DNA of 64,000 bases from contig JAFXZT010000156.1 of the NCBI GenBank assembly GCA_017541145.1, positions 1-64,000 of the forward strand, given 5' to 3'. Of the stretch, positions 53,765 to 63,057 are shown piece by piece. This DNA comes from Bacteroidales bacterium (GTDB lineage: Bacteria; Bacteroidota; Bacteroidia; Bacteroidales; UBA3824). The notes beneath the pieces are model-generated. The model made no database searches. It saw only the letters and a list, made by a program, of their open reading frames with translations, and was not told the origin of the DNA. How positions within the stretch are numbered: position 1 is the stretch's first letter; every line of letters starts with the position of its first letter. Made by a program: the position numbers and the translations under genes.

Positions 53765-55174
53765 ATGAGCGGTTTTTTCGGTGCAGTCTCCAAAGAAGAC
53801 TGTGTTAATGAAGTGTTCTACGGAACCGACTACCATTCGCATTTGGGTACCAAACGAGGCGGTATGGCGATGTATTCAAAAGATAAAGGTTTTCAACGCG
53901 CAATTCACAGTTTGGAAAACTCTTATTTCAGAACCAAATTTGAGGACGATATCAACGCTTTTGAAGGGAAAATCGGTATCGGTTGTATTTCCGATACTGA
54001 AGCACAACCTCTTGTAATATATTCAAAATTAGGCAGGTTTGCTATTACAACTGTTTCCAAAATCAATAATGTTGATGAAATTGCAGAACGTTTTTTGTCA
54101 CAAGGTAAAACATTTGCAGAAACCTCACAAGGCGGTATCAATCCTACCGAACTTGTTGCAATGCTAATTTGTGAAAAATCTACTTTTACTGAAGGTATAA
54201 AAAATGTTTATGATTCAATAAAAGGTTCATGTTCAGTCCTTATTCTTACAGAAGATGAGATAATTGCCGGACGTGACAAATTGGGTCGTACTCCTATTAT
54301 TATCGGACATCGTGACGGTTCGTTCTGTTTGGCATCCGAAACCACTTCTTTCTTGAATCTCGGTTACAAAATTTATTCGTATTTGGGTCCGGGCGAAATT
54401 GTATCTGTAAAAACCACCGGTATTACAACTCTTAAAAAAGAGAATACTGATATGCAGGTTTGTTCGTTCCTTTGGGTTTATTACGGATATCCGCCATCTT
54501 TTTATGAAGGTATCAATGTTGATAAATGTCGTTATGAATGCGGTAAAAAACTTGCTGAAAATGATTCTGATGTTGAAGCCGATTTTGTTGCAGGTATTCC
54601 GGATTCAGGTGTAGGTCACGCACTTGGTTATTCTAATACAAGACATATTCCGTATCTGAGACCTTATGCAAAATATACTCCGACATGGCCTAGAAGTTTT
54701 ATGCCGCAAAATCAAAAGCAGCGTGAATTGGTGGCTAAAATGAAACTTATTCCAAATACAGCTCTTATTGACGGTAAACGTGGTGTTTTCCTTGACGACT
54801 CAATTGTTCGTGGTACACAGTTGAAGGATAATGTTAAGGATTTGGTAGAATATGGTATCAAAGAGATTCACATGCGTATTGCTTGTCCGCCGTTGATTTA
54901 TCCGTGTGAATACTTGAATTTCAGTCGTTCACGTACAACATTGGAACTTGCTACAAGAAAAGCTATTTTAAAGATTCACGGCAATTTGGATGTGGATTTT
55001 GCAAAATATGCCGATTGTGATTCTCCTGAATATGCTGCTATGGTAGAGCAAATTCGTAAAGATTTGGGACTTACAACTCTTAAATTTCAACGTTTGTCTG
55101 ATTTAGTAGCAGCCATCGGACTCCCGAAAACAAAACTTTGTACGCATTGTTTTGACGGTAGTTCTTGGGGTTAG
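53765..55174 (+). CDS. PurF-like amidophosphoribosyltransferase homologue with degraded glutaminase site
   Basis: 469 residues. The C-terminal phosphoribosyltransferase half is intact, with the PRPP loop VFLDDSIVRGTQLKD (about 343-357). Cysteines at the positions of the Fe-S ligands of Bacillus PurF are present (VCSFLWVYYGYPPS, CPPLIYPCEYL, LCTHCF). The N-terminal half keeps the Ntn-type outline (SGFFGAVSKED, RDKLGRTPIIIG), but the nucleophile Cys1 is Ser, the R-Y-x-T segment after GIG is missing and no HNG motif is seen. It may use ammonia, serve another reaction or regulate. Similar Ser-starting proteins occur in Bacteroidales, so this is not a local mutation. Confidence 0.85.
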   Translation: MSGFFGAVSKEDCVNEVFYGTDYHSHLGTKRGGMAMYSKDKGFQRAIHSLENSYFRTKFEDDINAFEGKIGIGCISDTEAQPLVIYSKLGRFAITTVSKINNVDEIAERFLSQGKTFAETSQGGINPTELVAMLICEKSTFTEGIKNVYDSIKGSCSVLILTEDEIIAGRDKLGRTPIIIGHRDGSFCLASETTSFLNLGYKIYSYLGPGEIVSVKTTGITTLKKENTDMQVCSFLWVYYGYPPSFYEGINVDKCRYECGKKLAENDSDVEADFVAGIPDSGVGHALGYSNTRHIPYLRPYAKYTPTWPRSFMPQNQKQRELVAKMKLIPNTALIDGKRGVFLDDSIVRGTQLKDNVKDLVEYGIKEIHMRIACPPLIYPCEYLNFSRSRTTLELATRKAILKIHGNLDVDFAKYADCDSPEYAAMVEQIRKDLGLTTLKFQRLSDLVAAIGLPKTKLCTHCFDGSSWG

Positions 55175-55207
55175 AAAAAAATTAAAGAAATAGATTTATA
55201 TTTTAAT

Positions 55208-55256
55208 AACTCAAGTTTCGTAAGTAAAAACGTTTCGAAACTTGAGTTTTCTTTTT
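55208..55256 (+). terminator. Terminator of the purF-like gene
   Basis: AACTCAAGTTTCG and CGAAACTTGAGTT form a perfect 13-bp stem around a 15-nt loop, followed by TTCTTTTTT. Confidence 0.9.
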
Positions 55257-55272
55257 TAATTCAAAAAAATAT

Positions 55273-55280
55273 TATCTTTG
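55273..55280 (+). promoter_or_regulatory. -7 box upstream of the second Rpn-like gene
   Basis: TATCTTTG, 27 nt before the ATG at 55308 and 72 nt before the TTG at 55353. The spacing favours the ATG as the original start. Confidence 0.5.
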
Positions 55281-55307
55281 TAGCATAATTAATCAAACAG
55301 ATATGAT

Positions 55308-56453
55308 ATGGCAAAAGTTTGTAATCCTATATATGATACCGTTTTTTAATTCTTGATTGAAGATAAGCGTGTTGCAAAGATTCTTTTGGGTGCTATTTTA
55401 AATAAAACAATAGTCGATATAGAGATAAAGGGGCACGAATATGCTTATAGTTCAGACGAGGACAACAATCTTAAACTTTTAAGATTTGATTTTGCCGGAA
55501 CTATAGAAAATCCTGACGGTACAAAGGAAACTGTAACAATAGAACTTCAAAAAGCATCTGAGCCGGAAGAAGTTATGCGTTTCCGTAAATATTTTGGTAT
55601 TCAAATGGCTAACGAATCTAATGCCGATTCAGTTATTAAATATCGTCGTAACAAGGAGAGAACACCGTATGAAGTTAAGAAACCGCGACATATTTACGGA
55701 ATTTTTATATTAGGACATACTTTAGGTAAAGAATTTGAATATCCATTGATAAAAGGCAGTACAGTATTTTACGATGAGGATGACAATGTCTTGAACTTTA
55801 AGACTCAATGTGAGTTTATAAAAGCTATGACATATCATTTATATATTATACAAATTCCGTTTTTACCGGAAAAGCCCAAAAAACCGTTGGAAAATATATT
55901 GCGTGCTTTTGATCAAAGGTACAAATTGGAGTACGATTCAAAATATCTTGAATTGACAGAAGATAAAGATTCAGATTCCGATTTTAATGTAATTTTCAGA
56001 CGTTTGTTATCTGCTGCAGGTGATGAACAATTGCGTAGAAATGTTGATGCAGAAGATTATGCAAAACGCCTTTACGCAATTCGTATGGCGGAGAGAGAAG
56101 ATCTTGAAGATGAATTGAAAGAAACAAATCAGCAGTTAGATGCAAAAAAGCAACAGTTGAAAGAAGCAACTCAACAACTGAACGCAAAAGATCAACAATT
56201 GAATGAAGCAACACAACAACTGAACGTAAAAGAACAACAACTTAATGCGAAAGAGCAACAATTAAATGCGAAAGATCAACAATTAAATGCAAAAGATCAA
56301 CAATTGAATAAAGCAACTCAACAGTTGCATGAAGCAACACAACAACTGAATACATCAATAAAAATGTTGTCTTCTTTTGGAGTTCCTTCTGATAAGATTG
56401 CTGCTCAACTCAATATTTCAATTGATTACGTTAATAAAGTTTTAGATAAATAA
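55308..56453 (+). pseudogene. Rpn-like nuclease gene with in-frame TAA at codon 14 and heptad-repeat tail
   Basis: From the ATG at 55308 the frame reads MAKVCNPIYDTVF, a TAA (55347-55349), then FLIEDKRVAKILLGAIL and on to 56453 without further defect. The 13 residues before the stop fit the family's usual start, so the stop breaks a conserved N-terminus. Translation might restart at the TTG 55353 (366 residues). The nuclease-like part runs to about 215. A Gln-rich coiled coil of 21-bp repeats (QQLNAKD, QQLNEAT) spans about residues 255-335, and a helix-turn-helix-like end follows. It may be a recent pseudogene, a readthrough gene or a sequencing error. Confidence 0.7.
56122..56360 (+). repeat. 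21-bp coding minisatellite (heptad repeats)
   Basis: About eleven in-frame copies of a 21-bp unit encode heptads such as QQLNAKD, QQLNAKE and QQLNEAT. Neighbouring copies are nearly identical, so unit number could change by slippage without breaking the frame. Confidence 0.85.
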
Positions 56454-56482
56454 TAGTATCTTTTTGTTGTATTTTCATAATA

Positions 56483-56538
56483 AACCTCGTTTGAAAATTA
56501 ATTCAATTTGGATTTAATTTCAAACGAGGTTGTTTTTT
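56483..56538. terminator. Bidirectional terminator between the Rpn-like gene and metH
   Basis: AACCTCGTTTGAAA (56483-56496) pairs with TTTCAAACGAGGTT (56518-56531), a perfect 14-bp stem, followed by TTTTTTTA on the plus strand. It lies 30 nt after the Rpn-like stop and touches the metH stop. Confidence 0.85.
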
Positions 56539-59500
56539 TATCTTACAATAATATATCTTGTGTTGGGATTCGCAAAATAGAAACCGCAAACCGATGCCGC
56601 CGGAGACATCCCCATTGTTTCGGTTAAATCGATATGAGTATTTTTTGTAACCTCCAACAAGTCAAAAACTTGCTTTTTTTGTTCATGCAATGGTGTTGCC
56701 GGATAACCGATAGCCGGACGTATTCCTTTGTAATGACCTTTGATAAGCTCGTCCGGAGTTAGATTTTCATCAGGCGAATATCCCCAATATTTGGTTCTAA
56801 CTTCTTTGTGTAGATATTCTGCGAGAGCTTCTACAAGGCGGTCTGCTAAGAGTTTTATTGCAATTGCTTTGTAATCATTACCTTCTGATATCAATTTGTC
56901 GGTATGAACTTTCAAACCGACACCCGTTGTACAAGCAAACATACCCATATAATCCTCGTAACCTTGGGGAGCGATATAGTCAGCAAGCGAAGTGCAATGT
57001 CCATCAGTATCAGGTTGTTGCTGTCTTAAAAAGTTGAACCTTTCAATTTTGTTTTTCCGCTGTTCATCGCAATAGATGTCAACAAAATTGCCATTGCTGT
57101 TGGCTCTGAAAATCTGTAATATTGCATGAGCCGTGGTAAGTTTGTTGTCAATTATTTCGCGCAGAAATTCTTTACCTTCTTGGAGTATTCTTTCGGCTTC
57201 TTCCTTTTTATCAGGGGCGTCGCCGTTTATTTTCCAAGCTATCAGATACATCCTCCAATTGATATACGGAATCAACAAATTTAAGTCGATGTCGTTTAAA
57301 ACAATTTTGTCAAGATTGTTAGGTTTAACAATTGATATATTGTTGTAATCAAACTTCGGTGCAAGTTTCAGAGCCTCTTCTTCCGATAGTTTTTGAGGTT
57401 TTGTGCCTGAATTTTGGTCGCGAAGTTCTTGTTGATGTTTTTTTAGATTATCGAGAAATTCTTGATTTTTGTTGATAACAGCTGTTGCAACGTAAGCATT
57501 TTGAGATGCATCTTTTACATATACTACCGGACCTTTGTAGTTAGGTGCAATTTTTACGGCTGTATGAATTTCTGAAGTTGTAGCTCCGCCAATCATAACA
57601 GGAATTGTTAAACCTTTGGCATCCAAAGCTTTTACTACATTTATCATTTCATCGAGCGATGGTGTGATAAGACCCGAAAGTCCAATTGCATCGGCTTTCT
57701 GATTGATAGCTTCTTCTACAATTTTTTCGGTTGGAACCATTACGCCCAAATCTACAACGTCAAAATTGTTGCATGCCATTACTACACAAACGATATTTTT
57801 ACCGATATCATGTACATCGCCTTTTACTGTTGCCATGATTATTTTGCCTGCTGAAGTGCCTGATTTACCGGACTTTTGCTTTTGTTCCTCTATTGTAGGT
57901 TTCAAAAATTCTACGGCATCTTTCATTACACGTGCAGTTTTTACTACTTGAGGTAAAAACATCTTGCCTTGACCGAAAAGTTCACCAACCATATTCATAC
58001 CGTCCATCAACGGTTTTTCAATGATGTCGATTGCAAGCGGATATTTTTGTAGTGCCTCTTGGATGTCGGCTTGTAAAAATTCAGTTGTTCCTTTTTTCAA
58101 AGCGTATTGAAGTCGCTCTTCTACAGATAGATGCCGCCATTCTTCGTCTTTTACAACTTTTTTGCCTTGAGCGTTCGCTTTTGCAATTTCGGCGTAATCC
58201 ACAAGTTTTTCAAACGCACTTTCGTATTTGTTGAGTACTACGTCTTCTACTTTTTGACGCAATTCCGGCTCAATATCTTCGTATTTTATCATTGCCGCCG
58301 GATTTACAATTCCCATGTCCATACCTTCTGCTACGGCGTAATGCAAGAAAACGCTGTGCATTGCCTCGCGTACCGGGTTGTTGCCTCTGAATGAGAATGA
58401 TAAATTGCTGATACCGCCCGAAATTTTTGCGTAAGGCAGGTTGGCTTTTATCCATGTTACAGTTTTTATAAAGTCAACTGCATAATTGTCGTGAGCACTT
58501 ATGCCTGTAGCGATTGCCAAAACGTTGGGGTCGAAAATTATATCTTCGGGATTGAAATTTACTTTTTCAGTCAACAATTTGTAAGCCCGGGAACAGATTT
58601 CTATCCTACGGTCAAATGTATCAGCCTGACCTTTTTCGTCGAATGCCATTACAACAGTTGCTGCTCCGTATTCTTTGATTGTACGGGCATGTGCCAAGAA
58701 TTTTTCTTCGCCTTCTTTTAATGATATTGAGTTAACTATTGCTTTGTCTTGTAAGCATTTGAGTCCGGCTTCTATAACATCCCATTTGCTGGAATCTATC
58801 ATTACGGGACGGATTGCAACATCGGGTTCGGCTTTCAAAAGGTTGATAAAAGTTACCATCTCGTGTTTTGCATCAAGCATTGCGTCATCCATGTTGATGT
58901 CAATAACATCTGCTCCTTCTTCAACTTCTTTTTTGGCTATTTCGATTGCTTCTTCGTATTTTTTTTCGTTGATTAATCGTAAAAACTTTCTGGAACCCGC
59001 CACGTTACATCGTTCACCGACATTGTAAAATGCTTTTCGGTCTTTGGAAATTATCATCGGGTCAAGACCGGAAAGACGCATTTCGTGCAAGTTTTCTGCC
59101 GGTTGGTGAATTTTGGCTGTTGAGAGTATTTCGCTCATTGCTTTACAATGCTCCGGTGTTGTGCCACAGCATCCGCCGATGATATTTACCAAACCTTCGT
59201 CAAGATATTCTTGAATTTGTTCTTTCATCATTTCGGGAGTTTGTTCGTATTGCCCGAATTGATTTGGAAGTCCGGCGTTAGGATGCGCTGAAATCCCGTA
59301 AATAGAACGGTTGCCGAGTATTTTTAAATACGGTTTTAAGTCACGAGCTCCGAACGAACAGTTTAATCCGATTGTCAGCAAGTCAACATGAGAAACCGAA
59401 TACAACAATGCTTCTACCGTTTGACCGGCAAGTGTTCTACCTGATTTGTCAGCAATGGTAGCCGAAACCATTATCGGAAATTTTTCGATTCCTCTGTTTT

Positions 59501-60098
59501 TAAGTTCCTCATTTATAGCGAAAAGCGCGGCTTTGATATTCAGCGTATCAAAACATGTTTCAATCAAAAAGATGTCAACACCGCCGTCCAGCAGACCTTT
59601 TACTTGTTCTGAATAAGCTTGTACCAAATCGTCAAAAGTTACGGCTCTGTATCCCGGATTGTTGACATCCGGACTCATTGACGCTGTTTTGTTGGTCGGA
59701 CCCATTGAGCCGGCAACGAAACGCGGTTTGTCTGCCGTTGAATATTCTTTTGCGACATTTGCTGCGATACTTGCACCGTATTTGTTTAACTCGTAAGCAT
59801 AATTTTCCAACGAGTAGTCGGCTTGAGATATTCTGTTGGCACTAAATGTATTAGTTTCAATAATATCGCAACCGGCTTCAAGATAGCGTTTGTGAATATC
59901 GCGGATTACTTCGGGTTTTGTGATATTGAGAGTTTCGTTGTTTCCTTTCATCTGAGGAACAAGACCTTTGAATTTATCGCCTGTAAAATCCTCTTCTGAA
60001 AGTCCGTAATCCTGAATTAAACTTCCCATCGCGCCGTCAAGCAGCAATACTCTTTGTTTCAGAATATTTTTTAGTGTTGTGTATCTTGCTGGTATCAT
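56538..60098 (-). CDS. metH: Cobalamin-dependent methionine synthase
   Basis: 1186 residues, full length for the family. In order: homocysteine-binding domain (about 5-320, with [11 protein letters not shown] and the zinc ligands [11 protein letters not shown]), pterin-binding domain (about 350-610, [12 protein letters not shown]), cobalamin-binding domain (about 650-890, with the axial His in [11 protein letters not shown] at H763) and the SAM-dependent reactivation domain (about 920-1186, ending [13 protein letters not shown]). It moves the methyl of methyltetrahydrofolate to homocysteine in the cytoplasm and needs vitamin B12. It lies 33 nt behind the esterase/nucleotidase gene and probably shares its promoter. 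I see no cobalamin riboswitch. Confidence 0.97.
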   Translation of the reverse strand: MIPARYTTLKNILKQRVLLLDGAMGSLIQDYGLSEEDFTGDKFKGLVPQMKGNNETLNITKPEVIRDIHKRYLEAGCDIIETNTFSANRISQADYSLENYAYELNKYGASIAANVAKEYSTADKPRFVAGSMGPTNKTASMSPDVNNPGYRAVTFDDLVQAYSEQVKGLLDGGVDIFLIETCFDTLNIKAALFAINEELKNRGIEKFPIMVSATIADKSGRTLAGQTVEALLYSVSHVDLLTIGLNCSFGARDLKPYLKILGNRSIYGISAHPNAGLPNQFGQYEQTPEMMKEQIQEYLDEGLVNIIGGCCGTTPEHCKAMSEILSTAKIHQPAENLHEMRLSGLDPMIISKDRKAFYNVGERCNVAGSRKFLRLINEKKYEEAIEIAKKEVEEGADVIDINMDDAMLDAKHEMVTFINLLKAEPDVAIRPVMIDSSKWDVIEAGLKCLQDKAIVNSISLKEGEEKFLAHARTIKEYGAATVVMAFDEKGQADTFDRRIEICSRAYKLLTEKVNFNPEDIIFDPNVLAIATGISAHDNYAVDFIKTVTWIKANLPYAKISGGISNLSFSFRGNNPVREAMHSVFLHYAVAEGMDMGIVNPAAMIKYEDIEPELRQKVEDVVLNKYESAFEKLVDYAEIAKANAQGKKVVKDEEWRHLSVEERLQYALKKGTTEFLQADIQEALQKYPLAIDIIEKPLMDGMNMVGELFGQGKMFLPQVVKTARVMKDAVEFLKPTIEEQKQKSGKSGTSAGKIIMATVKGDVHDIGKNIVCVVMACNNFDVVDLGVMVPTEKIVEEAINQKADAIGLSGLITPSLDEMINVVKALDAKGLTIPVMIGGATTSEIHTAVKIAPNYKGPVVYVKDASQNAYVATAVINKNQEFLDNLKKHQQELRDQNSGTKPQKLSEEEALKLAPKFDYNNISIVKPNNLDKIVLNDIDLNLLIPYINWRMYLIAWKINGDAPDKKEEAERILQEGKEFLREIIDNKLTTAHAILQIFRANSNGNFVDIYCDEQRKNKIERFNFLRQQQPDTDGHCTSLADYIAPQGYEDYMGMFACTTGVGLKVHTDKLISEGNDYKAIAIKLLADRLVEALAEYLHKEVRTKYWGYSPDENLTPDELIKGHYKGIRPAIGYPATPLHEQKKQVFDLLEVTKNTHIDLTETMGMSPAASVCGFYFANPNTRYIIVR

Positions 60099-60131
60099 TT
60101 GTTTTCGCTTAATGTTTTTTGTTAATTTTTT

Positions 60132-61223
60132 TTATTGACCGCCCAGATGAGAAAAGAATTCCAAAATGTCGTCCCATGTTTTGTACGGAGCTTCGCCAAA
60201 ATGTATGAAAGTTCCCATAAAATCTTCTGCACCATTGTATGGTCGGTCATCTATCAGATAATCACCGTAATTAAGATTTTTGTGGTGCGACAAAATCAAT
60301 CTTCGGTACGATGCTACGCCAAGCCATTTTTGTACCCAAAGCATTTTGTCTGTCCATGCCGAAGGATTTGTAAATGGCGCACTCGACAAGATGTAGGTGT
60401 CGTATCTTAGCGCCAAACTTCTGAATGCTTTTACTGCACTCGGCATCGGTTCTAATGCTGCAAAATATCCGGGGATGTCCCAATGATGACCTTCGTATTG
60501 TTCAATAATTTTGTCGTCAAATTTGTAACAACCTTTGTCAAAATCGGTTAATACGCCATCGAGGTCGATGTATAAAATCGGTCGTTGACGGTTGTTGATT
60601 TTGTCGTCAACCCAATGAATTACAGGTATTACCGAATTTAATAATACTGTGTCGTTCAGTCTGTGTTCACCGTCAAACCAAATTGCGTTCATGTATTTTG
60701 AGGCAAACAAATCGTGGGTATGAACCAAAGGATCTTTGTCACCGAAAAGTCCGTAAACCAAATTTCTTCTTTCGTTGACATCTATTTTTGAGAAACTGTT
60801 GCTCATTACTTGTTTGAACTCGTCCACAATATCTTGAGTAACCCAAAATTCAGTTTCACCGTCTTCACGCGGATTCAGCCATTTTTGTTTGCCCATACCG
60901 TGAAGTGCTTTGAGGGTTTCGCCGATTTGAAATGCCGGATTTACAAGAATTCTGTTGAACCCGTAAAGCTGTTCCGCATAAAATCCGCCCATAGAAGTTC
61001 CGATTATTAAATCCGGTTTTTGTGTATCACAGATATTAAGTAACAACTCCATGGCTTTTAGTGGACTAAGAGGCAAATCCGGAGAAATTACCTCGGCATT
61101 AGGCAACAGATTTCTTAAACTTTTTGCTGTACCGCTTGCGCCCGAAGATGCAAAGCCGTGTACGTAAAGTATTTTCTTTCCCGACATCATTTCGGGATAT
61201 TGTATGTAATTTTGATTGTCCAT
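60132..61223 (-). CDS. Fusion of YqiA-like alpha/beta hydrolase and 5'(3')-deoxyribonucleotidase domain
   Basis: 363 residues. The first half (about 14-205) is a short alpha/beta hydrolase of the YqiA/YcfP type: ILYVHGFASSGASGTAKSL, the nucleophile elbow GTSMGGF (Ser near 80), FGDKDPLV for the Asp and GEHRL for the His. The second half (about 218-360) is a haloacid-dehalogenase-fold nucleotidase of the NT5C type: LYIDLDGVLTDFDKG, YILSSAP and the acidic YLIDDRPYNGAEDF. It should hydrolyse esters and also dephosphorylate nucleotides. How the two relate is unknown. It has a perfect promoter (61256-61287) and is first in an operon with metH. Confidence 0.85.
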   Translation of the reverse strand: MDNQNYIQYPEMMSGKKILYVHGFASSGASGTAKSLRNLLPNAEVISPDLPLSPLKAMELLLNICDTQKPDLIIGTSMGGFYAEQLYGFNRILVNPAFQIGETLKALHGMGKQKWLNPREDGETEFWVTQDIVDEFKQVMSNSFSKIDVNERRNLVYGLFGDKDPLVHTHDLFASKYMNAIWFDGEHRLNDTVLLNSVIPVIHWVDDKINNRQRPILYIDLDGVLTDFDKGCYKFDDKIIEQYEGHHWDIPGYFAALEPMPSAVKAFRSLALRYDTYILSSAPFTNPSAWTDKMLWVQKWLGVASYRRLILSHHKNLNYGDYLIDDRPYNGAEDFMGTFIHFGEAPYKTWDDILEFFSHLGGQ

Positions 61224-61255
61224 TATACTCAGTAATTCTGCTAAATTTCACGAAA

Positions 61256-61287
61256 CAAATTTACATTATCCGATTTGAATAAACAAA
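61256..61287 (-). promoter_or_regulatory. Canonical promoter of the fusion gene and metH
   Basis: On the minus strand TTTG (61287-61284), 20 nt, TAAATTTG (61263-61256). Predicted start near 61249, 26 nt before the ATG at 61223. Confidence 0.75.
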
Positions 61288-61507
61288 TAAAAAAAAATCG
61301 TTGGCAGATTTATTGATTTTATATTGAATTTTTAAGGAAGTAGATTTTCTGTTACCTCTTTAGAACATTTACCAAAAACCTGATTTCATAATTACTATTT
61401 TTTGTATACTTAACTATATTTTTTAAGTAAAAATTGTAAAAACATAAAATAAAATTTCTTTTGTATTCTGCTGATAAAAAGATTATTGTGATGTAATTGT
61501 GTAAAAA

Positions 61508-61533
61508 GTGGGAAAAAGTGGCAGAAAGTGGTT
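61508..61533 (+). promoter_or_regulatory. Three TGG boxes with 10-bp period: probable MraZ operator
   Basis: GTGG occurs at 61508, 61518 and 61528, exactly 10 bp apart, inside AAGTGG repeats (TGGGA, TGGCA, TGGTT). MraZ is known to bind TGGGN repeats separated by 5 bp in front of its own gene. The third box touches the -33 element, so binding would block the promoter. Confidence 0.75.
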
Positions 61534-61561
61534 GTGATGTTATGAAAAAACTGTAATTTTG
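61532..61561 (+). promoter_or_regulatory. Promoter of the mraZ cluster
   Basis: TTG (61532-61534), 19 nt, TAATTTTG (61554-61561). Predicted start near 61568, about 17 nt before the mraZ ATG. Confidence 0.65.
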
Positions 61562-61584
61562 AAAGAATTTTTAAATGGACTATT

Positions 61585-62031
61585 ATGTGCGTTTTTACAG
61601 GAGATTTTCAAATCAAAATTGACCCCAAAGGGCGTTTTGTTTTCCCGTCGGTCTTCTTGGATCAACTGGGAGACAAGGACATGCGCACTTTTGTGGTAAA
61701 GAAAGATCTCTATGAAAAATGCTTGACAGTTTACACGCAGAGCAGTTGGCAAGCTCGCGTGGAGACAATCAAATCTCGCTTAAATCCTTTTAATAAGCAA
61801 CATAATATCTTCTTGCGTGAATTTTTTAAAGATACCGCAGAAGTGGAACTCGATTCCAGCAACCGGTTGTTAGTTCCGAAACGATTGGTTGAAATTACAG
61901 AGCTTACAAAGGATATTTGCGTTTTGGGCCTCGGTGACAAAATCGAGGTCTGGAGCGCAGAGGTTTATAATGCAACTAGACCTTCGGCTGATGAGTTTGC
62001 AGCAATGGCTCAGCAGTTTTTGTGTGATTGA
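61585..62031 (+). CDS. mraZ: Transcriptional regulator MraZ
   Basis: 148 residues. Two AbrB-like halves with the DXXXR-type cores IDPKGRFVFPSVF (about 13-25) and LDSSNRLLVPKRL (about 92-104). MraZ forms a ring that binds tandem TGGGN boxes and represses the division and cell-wall cluster. Three such boxes with the proper 10-bp period are present at 61508-61533. It is the first gene of the cluster, with rsmH, ftsL and ftsI following in the classic order. Confidence 0.95.
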   Translation: MCVFTGDFQIKIDPKGRFVFPSVFLDQLGDKDMRTFVVKKDLYEKCLTVYTQSSWQARVETIKSRLNPFNKQHNIFLREFFKDTAEVELDSSNRLLVPKRLVEITELTKDICVLGLGDKIEVWSAEVYNATRPSADEFAAMAQQFLCD

Positions 62032-62099
62032 TTGTTTTATTGAAATTATGAATTAAAAAAATTAATTATTTTTAACCTCTAAAAAAATGCAACTAAATT

Positions 62100-63020
62100 A
62101 TGGCGGAATGTTTTTATCATAATCCCGTAATGCTTAAAGAGTGTTTGGATGGTCTTAATATCAATCCGTCAGGTGTTTATGCTGATGTGACTTTTGGAGG
62201 CGGAGGACATTCTAAAGCAATTCTCGAAAGATTGGATTCTTCCGGCAGATTGTTTGTTTTCGACCAAGATGCCGATGCAATGGACAATGTGCCGGAAAAT
62301 GATGACAGAATTGTTTTTTTTAGAACCAATTTCAGATATTTTGCGCAATTCCTTAGACTTGCGGGTTGTCCGAAAGTAGACGGCGTGATTGCCGACCTTG
62401 GAGTTTCAAGTCATCATTTTGATGATGCACAGCGCGGTTTTTCTTTTAGATTTGATGTTCCTCTGGATATGAGGATGAATCAAAATGCTAATTTTTCGGC
62501 TCGCGATCTTATCAACACTTATAGTGCTGAACGTTTGAAACAGATTTTTCTTGAATATGGCGAAATTAAGAACGCTTGGAAATTGGCAAGTAATATCGTT
62601 GCTTACAGAAATTCCAATGGTATTGATACAGTTGCCGACCTTATAAAAGCTGCCGGCAATTGCGTACCTCAATTTAATGAGAACAAATATCTTGCCACGA
62701 TGTTTCAGGCAATTAGAATTGAGGTAAATCAGGAAATTGAAGTTCTGAAAGAGTTTTTGAAAAATACTCCGAATGCTATTAAGGAAGGCGGAAGGCTCGT
62801 GATTATGACATATCATTCGCTTGAAGACCGTCCTGTGAAAAATTTCCTTAAAGCGGGAAATTTTGAAGGCAAGGAAGAAAAAGACTTTTACGGTAATTTG
62901 ATTTCGCCTTTTACTCAGGTAAACCGGAAGGTGATTACGCCGTCGGAAACCGAGCTTGAAACAAATACCCGGTCACGGAGTGCAAAACTCAGAATTGCTG
63001 AGAGAACGATGTATAATTAA
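62100..63020 (+). CDS. rsmH: 16S rRNA (cytosine(1402)-N(4))-methyltransferase
   Basis: 306 residues. It has the N-terminal HNPVMLKECLDGL, SAM-binding YADVTFGGGGHSKAIL (about 21-36), the family motif DGVIADLGVSSHHFDDAQRGFSF (about 94-116) and MTYHSLEDRPVKNFL near 238-252. It methylates C1402 in the ribosomal P site. It lies 68 nt behind mraZ in the usual cluster order. Confidence 0.97.
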   Translation: MAECFYHNPVMLKECLDGLNINPSGVYADVTFGGGGHSKAILERLDSSGRLFVFDQDADAMDNVPENDDRIVFFRTNFRYFAQFLRLAGCPKVDGVIADLGVSSHHFDDAQRGFSFRFDVPLDMRMNQNANFSARDLINTYSAERLKQIFLEYGEIKNAWKLASNIVAYRNSNGIDTVADLIKAAGNCVPQFNENKYLATMFQAIRIEVNQEIEVLKEFLKNTPNAIKEGGRLVIMTYHSLEDRPVKNFLKAGNFEGKEEKDFYGNLISPFTQVNRKVITPSETELETNTRSRSAKLRIAERTMYN

Positions 63021-63057
63021 TTTTTAGGTAGAAAAAATTTTTTTTTAACATCAATAG

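Noticed and set aside
61224..61507. Cobalamin riboswitch for the metH operon
   Set aside because: The leader from the predicted start to the ATG is only about 26 nt, and I see no B12-box-like sequence in the intergenic region.
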